The notes under the pieces: model-generated | The model's database searches: none | What the model saw: only the letters and a program-made list of their open reading frames with translations | Told to the model about the DNA's origin: nothing | Program-made: the position numbers and the translations under genes | NCBI GenBank assembly: GCA_015680685.1 | Contig: MNCI01020709.1 | Coordinates: 82,892-146,891, forward strand | From: Gnetum montanum | Lineage: Eukaryota; Streptophyta; Gnetopsida; Gnetales; Gnetaceae | Reading direction: 5' to 3' | DNA length: 64,000 nt | Part shown: in pieces, positions 55,740 through 64,000 of the stretch | Numbering within the stretch: position 1 is the stretch's first letter | How the letters are laid out: each line of letters opens with the position of its first letter

Positions 55740-56910
55740 GAAGAAAGAAAAGTTTCTTCATTAGACTAAACATTACATGAAAATCAATGGAAACCTATAC
55801 AAGAGTTGTGCCAATGGCTTGGTACGATGGTATGTACCTGATGTAGATCAACTTTTAGTCCTCCAAGATGCTCATGAAGGTCCTTGTGGGGACCACTATG
55901 TAAGGAGGAGGACAACCATTAAATTCCTCATGGCAGGGTATTACTAGCCAATGATCTTTATGGATTTCCATCACTTCTTTCATTCATGTGGCATATGCCA
56001 AAGAGATGGAGGAATAACTACAAGAATGAAAGGGCCCCAATAGTGGGTTTAACTACTAGAGCCTTTTGATATTTAGGGCATCAACTTTATGGGGTCCATC
56101 ACCCTATGTCAAATAGAAAGAGATATATCATTGTGGCTCTTGACTATTGCACTAAGTGGGTTGAAGTTACCACCATCACCAAATGTTCATCCTCTACAGT
56201 GTCATGGTTTGTACAAAAAAATGTTGTAAATAATTTTGGTGTGCCAAAGACACTAATTTTTGATAATGGAACACATTTTACATGTGCCACTTTTCAGAAA
56301 CGTATGCAACACTTGGGGGTAGAGCACAAACTTACAACTCCATACCATCCCCAAGGTAATGCTCAAGTAGCAGTCAATAATAGGAAAATAACAAAGATAC
56401 TAACACACATAGTTAGTAAGTATAAGAAGAATTGAAGCACCAAATTCAACGATGCTCTTTGGGCTTATCATTCAACATGGAAACTTCCTAATGGCTATTC
56501 TCTGTATGAGTTAGTGTACAACAAACTCCCAACCCTCCCTATTCAAACAAAGCTTTGTATACTTTCAACAACCTACGAACATGACCTCAATTTAAGTCTA
56601 GCCCAAAGAGAAATGCTAATGAACTCAAGCATGCTAAATGAAAACTAGTTAGTGGCCTTGTCCTTGAATGAAGTGCACAAGCCACATAACAAGCAATGAC
56701 ACGACCTTGAAATAAGGAAATTTATATTTAAATTAAGAGATAAGTTGCTCTACTAGAACCCCATGCATGTACCTCAACATAAAAAATTTCAAATGCTATG
56801 GAAGGATCCTTATATTATCCATGAAACTTTTTCATCTAGGGTCATGATGATTTGCCACCCTACCAGCCTAGAAAAATGATTATTGGTCAACATACCATAA
56901 GTCAAACCTT
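55740..56910 (+). pseudogene. Element E integrase
   Basis: A zinc-binding region (HEGPCGDHY near 55874, CGICQRDGG near 55990) and core follow. The first Asp is Asn (GINFMGSI), the second is kept (FDNGTHF), and the third position is Ala. A 109-codon open stretch at 56106-56435 covers the core. The C-terminal part (W-K-D-P-Y-I-I-H-E-T) ends near 56910. Confidence 0.8.
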
Positions 56911-58473
56911 TCTTGGAATCAAGAGTAACCAATGGTGACAACAACACCTCAATGGATGGCCAAGCTCATTTTATTTTTTAGATCTCCTTCTTCCAACCTA
57001 GTTTTGAGGGAGATGGATAGTCATGCTAACATTTTGTAACAACTCCTGAATTTTTAAAATTTTTTTACACTATTCTTTATATGTCTTCTATTTTCTTAAG
57101 TATTTTTCTATTTCTTTTATATATTTTTCTTTATTTAAATTTTCTTACATGTGTTTTCTTCTTATTGCCATAAGGACTTTGGTGCTTGATGTAGCTACTA
57201 ATTGCTAAACGTTCAATTAAACTCTATAGTCTAAATTGATTTCCTAATAACTAGATTTCATCTTTGAATTATGAGGTTGATTAATGGAACATTGATTTTA
57301 TTATGGTATCAAGTAGTGAGCTCATGTCATCCACCCATTCCACTCAACTCCATGAAGTTTTTTTTTATCTTAGAAGCATGAGGTGCTTTCTTAATTACAA
57401 ATCCCAAAATAACCTATGACCTTGATACTTAACTAACTTTGAAAGAATCAAGTAGAATTGAAAAGGGCATGGCTTCAAGAGGACTTATCACCTTTGGTAC
57501 CTACCTACCTTCTTGAGTTTTATGGGTATTCTCATTAATTCCTTATCATTTCTAATGTTGATCATTAATAGGAAGAATTTCTTCACATAGTGTGATTCCC
57601 ATTTAAAAAGAACATGAGCATCCAAAACACACCCCTCAGATAAAATAATGGGTTGCAAGCACTAGTTATGGAGATGGAAAGACATGTTTTCCATGAAGGC
57701 ACCCCTCTAACTAAGACCCTTCTTAGCTTCTTACTTTTTTTTTCTTCTCTATTTGAAATGGTGGATGCAGTGGTCATGAACTTAGAATGTCAAAAAATCT
57801 AAATGTGCCAATGGATATGGATGGGCTTGATTTCAACTAAGGATGGAACAATATCAAGTTACATTAATCACATATTCCACAATAACTTCATGTGATTGGG
57901 ATGCAAGACTCTAGTACCACACACACTCTTTCTCTCTCATCATTCAAACTCTTATCATCCACCACCTCACTACCTCCTATCATGATGAATCCATGTGTCC
58001 TTTTTGGTATGTCCTAATTCTTTGCTCACTTCTTGTGTATATTCAACTTTTAACAATCCATGACCATTAATTATCCTTGGTGCCTGTATACTCCTAGGTA
58101 TGAGAGCATGCAAGGGCATTAAGGGCATGAGCTTGCTATGGGAATGATCCACTTGCATACTCTTTAGTTTATTTCTATTAAACTTCTTACACCTTAGTTA
58201 TTTTGCATTCAATTCCATTATTTTTTAAAAAGAAGCATCCAATTTTTCATTCCTTGGCAATATAATTTTGTAAAAATCTCCTTTTCCAAACCAATATCAA
58301 GTCCTCTTCCATGATTTTTCATCATTCTAGGCTTTTTTGGCTTCCTTTAAGCTCTAATTTCATATCAAAACTCTTCCCCAACATAGTGCGATGCATCAAT
58401 GAATCCTTGTTGACATAGCCTAATGCATCAATGCATCCTTGTTGATGTATCCCCATCCATAGCATAAAAAATC

Positions 58474-58481
58474 TATAAATA
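58474..58481 (+). promoter_or_regulatory. Internal TATA box upstream of ORF3 (E)
   Basis: ATCTATAAATAACATAAATA lies about 450 bp before the ORF3 ATG, in the position of the C and D sites, though its surroundings have diverged. Confidence 0.4.
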
Positions 58482-58909
58482 ACATAAATACTTAGTGAAA
58501 TATTTCACATTTTCTTCATAACATGAGGGGAGTTTTTGCAATTTTCAAAGACCTTTTGAGTACAATAACTTCCACATTTCTTTTTTGATTCACCTTAATT
58601 TTTGATCCTCTAACTACCAGAGGTGAGCTTTATGTTGTGGGGGCTACAAACCTTTGATTTATGATGGAAATTTTTTTGGAAATTTTTCTAACTCCTCAAG
58701 GTTTAAGTATTAAAATAATATTAAAATCCTCATCTACACCAAGGTAAACCTCATCAACAAATTTAGTAGCTAATGAATAAAATAATGAATAAAATAATAA
58801 TAAAATAATCAATCTACCATGATTACAAATAGCCCTAAGTTTAACTTAACCAAATGAAAAGGGTATTAAAAGAACTAAGGGTTACACATTCATTACTAAT
58901 CCTAGGTTA

Positions 58910-58924
58910 TGTTTGTGATTGCAG
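58910..58924 (+). promoter_or_regulatory. 3' splice-site-like sequence abutting ORF3 (E)
   Basis: TGTTTGTGATTGCAG directly before ATG 58925, as in element C. It is kept despite strong divergence of the rest of the element. Confidence 0.45.
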
Positions 58925-61419
58925 ATGATACTAAAGAGGGGAGCACCTATAGGAGGACCATTACAACCAAGGAAAAAGTAGCCACAAGGAGGAAGGGGCT
59001 AGCAATAGCCATAGTAGCCCCAAGAACATCAGGTTGAAACCCATGCAACGAGACCTCTTTTCGAGGATTCCAAAGTGGAATGTATTTGACATATTCCGAC
59101 AAGTAAAATCAACCATGAGGAAACAAGGCCAAGACCCAATCTAGAGGTCATACTAATTGAGGCCTACCTTGAGAATATTTGAATCAAGGAGGTCCAGAGT
59201 TTAGTTTTTCAAGAACTAAAATTTGAATCCTTCTTGGAACTAGCACCTAAGGAAGTTTGCATCGAACTCGGGGGTCTTCCATGTGGTCCATTCTTTCATC
59301 CAATGGAGAATGGTACATGGGGGATATGTACCTATTTTGAAGTAATCAAAAAGGAGATGTGATGATAAAATCAAAGATATTACCATCTCCTACTTGGTTG
59401 AAGCCATTGTAGAGACCTGTGGCTTGCCTAATACAAGGGTTACTTTGGAAAAAATATCCACACAAGCAAACCTAGAAATCAAGAAAGAGTAGGTGCAGTG
59501 TTACTATGGGGTGGACTACAAGGAATAAATTGTAATAACCAAGGCAAAGTATGCATACTTCAAGATAGTGGCCTACCACTTAAATCCTACAATGAGGCCT
59601 ATCAAGGTTACAGCCTTCTCTACCCATGCATGCATCGCTCTAAGAAGTAAATTTTTAGTTAACCTTCCTCATCTTATCTACCTAGAGATTGAAAAGTAGT
59701 TTAAAGAAAATGAGAGAGGAAGGAAAAGAATCTCCTTCTTGTGCCTCATCAAAAAACCCTATAGAAGGGAAGGCATAACACGATATGCTAACAATACACT
59801 CCACCATGCTCTTGCTACATCTTGGTAGGAGATGATGAAAGAAAAAGCTACTAAAAGAGGAGTGGCCACCATCACCACCTACCAAAGAGACCAAACTAAA
59901 AGCTTGTGTAGTAGAAAAAAAATTAGAAAACTTCATGAGGATTACTACAATAATAGTAGGGATTAGTAAGTGATGGAGAGTCATTGGTCTACCATCCAAC
60001 ATTGAGCCATCTCAACAAGGTCACCTAGACCATTAGCTAGCTAGAGGAAACCACCCTGTTGTTCTCTACACAATGTACCTAGGCACCTACAAGAATAAAT
60101 CCTAGCACTTGGGAAGTTACAGTGTCCATCCCTAAACAAGAGTTCCCTAAAATCTCTAGGAATGTCATGACTTTCTTAGTGCACCTAGAGGAAGATGAGG
60201 GGGCAACTATCCTAGTGATGAAGTACCATGGACGTGAGACAACAATAGAAGTGATGGCTAATAGGATGGCCAAGGTTATTAACAATCCTATAGTAGTAGT
60301 ACTAGACATTATTACCCTAAGAGAAACTTAAGCTTCTATAGGAGTGGGGAGTGACCAATTTCGCATAGCCCATCATGAGAAGGTATCGGACCAATTAGTA
60401 GAAACTAGGAAATCCCTTCTGGAGATCTTTGATCTCTTAAATGAGATTATAGCAACCTAGTTGGAGCTACTAAAGACAAAGAGCAAGTTAATCATTGCCA
60501 ACACCTAGCTACTGACAACCACCACCAAAAACCTATAGTTGATTGCTAAAGTTGCAAATTTTTATGCCCATCTCTCTAACCTTGTCATTCTTAGCCTAAA
60601 CCTCAGTAAAGATGAATCTTTTTAATAGCTTTAACAAAAAATAAAAGAGGCTTAGAATGCTAAAGAAACTATAGTATTTTATGCCTTCTTATTAGAAAAT
60701 TTTGCATTCAAGACTGATAAGGACTTGGATCAAGTCTGCAAAGAAAACTTGATCATCACTAAGGATATTCACCACATGCAAAATGTCAAGAAACAAAAGG
60801 ATCAAATGGTCAAATTCATTTGACAATAGTAAGAGTAGCTAACCAAGGGGAACCTTTACTTGAGAAGGTTAGTAGTGGAGAATAGAAATCTCTCCATGAA
60901 GGAAGTTTGGATGCTTCACCAAAAATAACCATTGAAGTAGCTGCATAGAAGAACGAGGCCCTAAAATTTGATTGGGTGAAAAATCACTACAAGGACCAAG
61001 TTGTGCTCCTCCAGAAAGTAAATGAGAAGAAGATTCAATTAGCTAAGGCAAGGATGAATGAGGTCCTCCAGTAACTCCAACAAAGAGGTGATGTGTGGTA
61101 GCCAATTTTCAATGGATTAAATGCATTCAACAAAGCTAAGATCCATTTGAAGGAATTGAAAATAGAGGAGATGATTAAATACATGGAGCTTGTGAACCTT
61201 TGGTATGTAAAATTGGTTATGATGACCACGAGAAGGCCAAGAATAGTGTTGGAAAAATAATTGACTAGTTTGTACCTCCTATATGAGGTAGAATTCAAAC
61301 ACCATATATAGACAAAAAAAAAGTTGGAGACAACCAACACAAAGCTTGAAGTCCTCAAGAGTTAATTAATTGATCAATGATCAATCGCTAAGGACTTGAC
61401 CAAGAAAATGAATGAAAAC
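58925..61419 (+). pseudogene. Element E ORF3, 3' truncated by F
   Basis: Starts MILKRGAPIGGPLQPRK and aligns with C and D ORF3. The plant-transposon-like domain (about 59220-59790) includes the stop after Y-L-F (TGA here, TAG in C and D). The region matching C residues 390-480 keeps Trp (STWEVTVS) where C and D have TGA. The coiled-coil half runs from about 60380. The frame stops at 61419 where LTR F begins, about 480 bp short of the C end. Confidence 0.75.
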
Positions 61420-62053
61420 TGTAGCAACCGAAAACGTTAGCGGATGGAAAACACTGAGAGGTCGTGGGTTGTGATAGTCTTAACCTCGAATCTGTGCGAG
61501 GGCCTTATTGGATAAACGGAAATGGGGTGCCCTGAATGGTCTGGTTGATCAGATAGGGACTTAGTCGATGTTAATATAACCTTTCATAAATGGATAATTT
61601 GAAAACGAGACTTCTAGCATAAAATGATAACTTTAAATGCAAAAGAGATAAAAAACAATGTAAAAATGCAATGATAAGCAAGAAAACAAAGTAAATTGTA
61701 GTTAGAAAAATGCACCACTTCAAGAATGTGACTTCACTCTGTCAATGTGGATACAATTGGTTGCATAGCGCTGAGGGACGTAGGGATCCCAAGAGTAATC
61801 AAGACAGTTTGAGCAAAGTAGCTACATTCTTGAATGCGGACTCGAGGGCCAACAATGCAAAATGCTATGAGAATAGCAAGAAAGAGTAGCACAGATGCCA
61901 AGTGGGAGTGCCAACTGCTTACAGTGCCAAACTTGATGTTTACAAATGCTCAAGATTACAGCGTTAACTTTCTTGCTTGCTTGCCAACTAGTTCGCCAGC
62001 TAGTCGACTGAAAAAGATCAGAAAAAGGATCCTCTGAGCATTGCTCATTGGGG

Positions 62054-62062
62054 TATTTATAA
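62054..62062 (-). promoter_or_regulatory. TATA box of LTR F
   Basis: Minus-strand CTTATAAATACCCC, the counterpart of CCTATAAATACC in LTR A. Confidence 0.55.
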
Positions 62063-62274
62063 GACCAAGGGCACGCAAAAGATGTGGTTTGGACGCCACG
62101 TGCATTAGGCCTGTGTTGACTTGTCTGTGCTGCATGGACATGGATGGCTGTGGGAAGTGCATGTCCATTGGACAAGCCTTCCATGTTGTAATTATGAACA
62201 TGCCATGCTGTAATTATGTCATCAGAGCTTGGAGACGTGTGCCAATGGTGAAATTATGTGAAGTATATTGATGT

Positions 62275-62915
62275 AGCGTAACTGTTTGTTGTGCTGTGCT
62301 ATGCTTTGTAGCATAGCATGTGGGCGTAGCGTGGCAACTTGTTATGTCATGCTACGCTATGTAGTGTAGCATAGCATAGCCACTAGTTTGAAGCAAAAAA
62401 CTTTCATTGCATCCTGCTACATGTGCTAGAAACCTTTGAAGCATGATAACTATTTATTACACATTTTTTATGCTATGCCTTAGTCGCAAAAAGGTTGAAA
62501 ATATGCAAAACCTTGCCTTTTGTGCTATGAAACCTATGAACTTGCTGATCTTGCCCTTTGAGATGCCTTTCATTTTTCCCACAGAGTTGCTATGCCATGC
62601 TACGCTATGTAGCATAGTGTAGCAACCAACATGGGCTGATTTTTGCTAAGTTTGCACTTTCTAGTGAAGGAGCTATTGCTGAAGAACTTGGAGTCGAGTG
62701 AAGCAACTGTTTTCAAAGGCTAGAGGTGCTAACTCAGTGAATTTGAAATCACTAAGTAACCTGAGCCTTCTTGTCTTGCTCTCGCTATGTTGTGCTACAT
62801 TGTCTAGCGTGGCATAGCATAGCATCTTGTCTTACAACAATTTACGGTCAACTGTTTGAACAACTGTCTCCCGAAGCCTGCTACACTATATAGCATGGCA
62901 TAGTGTAGCAAGCTC
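62275..62915 (-). repeat. Clustered GCTACG/CGTAGC palindromes in U3 (F)
   Basis: Clusters at about 62293-62335, 62349-62380, 62588-62626, 62783-62825 and 62878-62914, such as GCTACGCTATGTAGTGTAGC. Their order corresponds to the set in LTR A, although individual bases differ. Confidence 0.6.
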
Positions 62916-63133
62916 CTTGACTTAGAAAACCTGCCAAACTGTTTTACGCATTTTGAGCACCGCTGACAACTCTCCATGTCATTTTGAGTAGGCTGTCGGC
63001 TAGACGAATTACCCAATTAGAAAATCTGCCAAACTGCATAGCCTAAACTTGAAACATCCACTTCTTGCCGAAGTGACATGATGCTACCTGAATTGCAACG
63101 GCCTAGTGAAGCAAGGATGCCCTGAAAATTAAA

Positions 63134-63208
63134 GGTGTTTCGCTGGTCCCTCTTTGTCGACGTTTGAAGGGTAGCCCTAAGAGATGTCGACAAAGAATAT
63201 GAAACACC
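63134..63208 (-). other. Conserved U3 inverted repeat (F)
   Basis: GGTGTTTC...TTTGTCGAC pairs with GTCGACAAA...GAAACACC; the inner stem is perfect. Same size (75 bp) as in LTR A. Confidence 0.6.
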
Positions 63209-64000
63209 ATAGAAGAAAAAACACTAATATTGTTGTTTGATGATCATCAAGATGTTACTTAGCTGTGCTTGAGAGTGTTGCATTGGTTTTTGTAGGGGGA
63301 AAGGACTAAGCAGGGAGGAAGGAGGTTTAGAAAAAGGACAAAGATGAGGTTTAGCAGAGTTCCTCGTCGGAGTGCTCATGAGGGAGTTGTTCATGTTTTC
63401 ATCTTTACTTTCATTGACCTTCGACCTCTTGTTGAAACATTTGAGGAGGGCAATTGTGAAATGGCTTGTGTGCCATTTACTTTAGGCATGTGAGTTTTTG
63501 CTCTCTTACGCTTTTGTCTTTTGCTATCTTGCCATTTACATTTGCGAACAACCTTCTTGCAGGGTAGGTGTTTCTTTCCCTAGATGAGTTGTGTTACATC
63601 CACAAGGGGGTTTTGACCTACCTACAGGTGCTTCCCATGCGACAAGCTATGTTACGCACATCATGGACTTTGCGGTTGAGCAAATAGGAGGGCTTAATAG
63701 GTGTTGGAAAAAGCTTGTAAAAGAGGGGAGCGAGTAGGAATTACGGATGCAAGTACTAGCGTAAAGGGAAAAAGCTTAGAAGGTAGGGCATGATGTGCAC
63801 TCTAAAGTAGCCAAGCTAGTTAAGAAAATCACTTTGTAACACTGTAGTATTTGCTGCAGTAGCGAGATGCACCTTTGACCGACGCCTCACCGGAACACAC
63901 CTTGCAAACACAGAGAGTGAACCAAAAGAAATAGCCATGATGCAAAGTGAGGGTGAAGGTCTTTCTTGCTGCAGACGTTGTTGAAGCTCTTGGACATCAT

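Larger units (their letters stand above)
56911..58924 (+). other. Element E spacer between integrase and ORF3
   Basis: Homologous in patches to the C and D spacers (single AAAACACACCCCTCAGA block at 57620). No supported gene. A TATA box lies at 58474-58481 and a splice-site-like sequence at 58910-58924. Confidence 0.55.
52286..61419 (+). mobile_element. Element E: old Athila-like retrotransposon, both ends missing
   Basis: Gag, a deleted protease, RT-RNase H, integrase, spacer and ORF3 follow in the Athila order and align with C and D, with much greater divergence. The left end begins inside gag at the B LTR; the right end stops inside ORF3 at LTR F. E therefore looks like the outermost, oldest element, with its 5' part to the left of the window. 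Confidence 0.8.
61420..64000 (-). repeat. Element F: LTR of a Tat-like element, runs off the window
   Basis: The inverse complement of LTR A: left end TGTAGCAACC (minus-strand ...GGTTGCTACA), U5 sequence (61540-61580), TATA box, palindrome clusters and the U3 hairpin all match in order. It interrupts ORF3 of E, with aaaac as the 5 bp before it. The rest of the element lies beyond 64000. Its divergence from A and its opposite orientation show an independent insertion. Confidence 0.8.

Overview
This window is a land-plant nuclear repeat region made almost entirely of decayed Ty3/gypsy LTR retrotransposons inserted into one another. I see no ordinary host gene in sense context, no rRNA or tRNA gene and no CRISPR array. 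The reasons for calling it a plant with a large, heavily methylated genome are the Tat-like and Athila-like lineages, a tRNA-Asp type primer site, intron-type splice sites, and stop codons that mostly sit where sister copies have Gln or Trp. A gymnosperm or other early-diverging land plant is possible, but I cannot fix the species.

Layout by element. A is Tat-like (+), 1-8989: an antisense multi-exon gene, then a RT/RNase H/second RNase H/integrase polyprotein, a short tandem array and a long LTR. C is Athila-like (+), 8990-19740: gag, protease, RT-RNase H, integrase, a long spacer, a 1012-codon ORF3, a polypurine tract and the 3' LTR; its 5' end is missing because A sits inside its gag. B is Tat-like (+), 19741-52285: gag and protease, an antisense multi-exon gene, a large ~180-bp tandem repeat block, then RT to integrase and an LTR. 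D is a complete Athila-like element (-), 21089-34363, with two LTRs and a perfect 5-bp target duplication (GGGGT) inside the gag of B. E is an older Athila-like element (+), 52286-61419, cut at its left by B and at its right by F. F is a Tat-like LTR (-), 61420 to the window end. The inferred nesting is E containing B and F, B containing C and D, and C containing A.

The most unusual content is the antisense gene carried by both Tat-like elements (1-1958 and 38077-43610, minus strand). In both copies it lies upstream of RT, and in B it lies between protease and RT. It keeps matching exon-intron structure (second intron 83 and 82 nt, third intron 98 and 88 nt) and its exon 2 resembles a HAD/NLI-interacting-factor (FCP1-type) phosphatase domain with altered catalytic aspartates. 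It is bracketed by copies of a ~31-bp tandem repeat that also follows integrase, and in B it is accompanied by about 14 units of a ~180-bp repeat. This looks like a captured host gene, or an ancient extra gene, kept in antisense where its introns survive passage through the element RNA.

The Athila-like elements share a large ORF3 downstream of integrase, with a region resembling the plant transposon protein domain found in Athila ORF3 and a long C-terminal coiled coil. A TATA box 340-450 bp upstream and a 3' splice site abutting its ATG suggest how it was expressed. All coding regions are broken. Five single N positions look like joins between contigs; one is flanked by a direct duplication.
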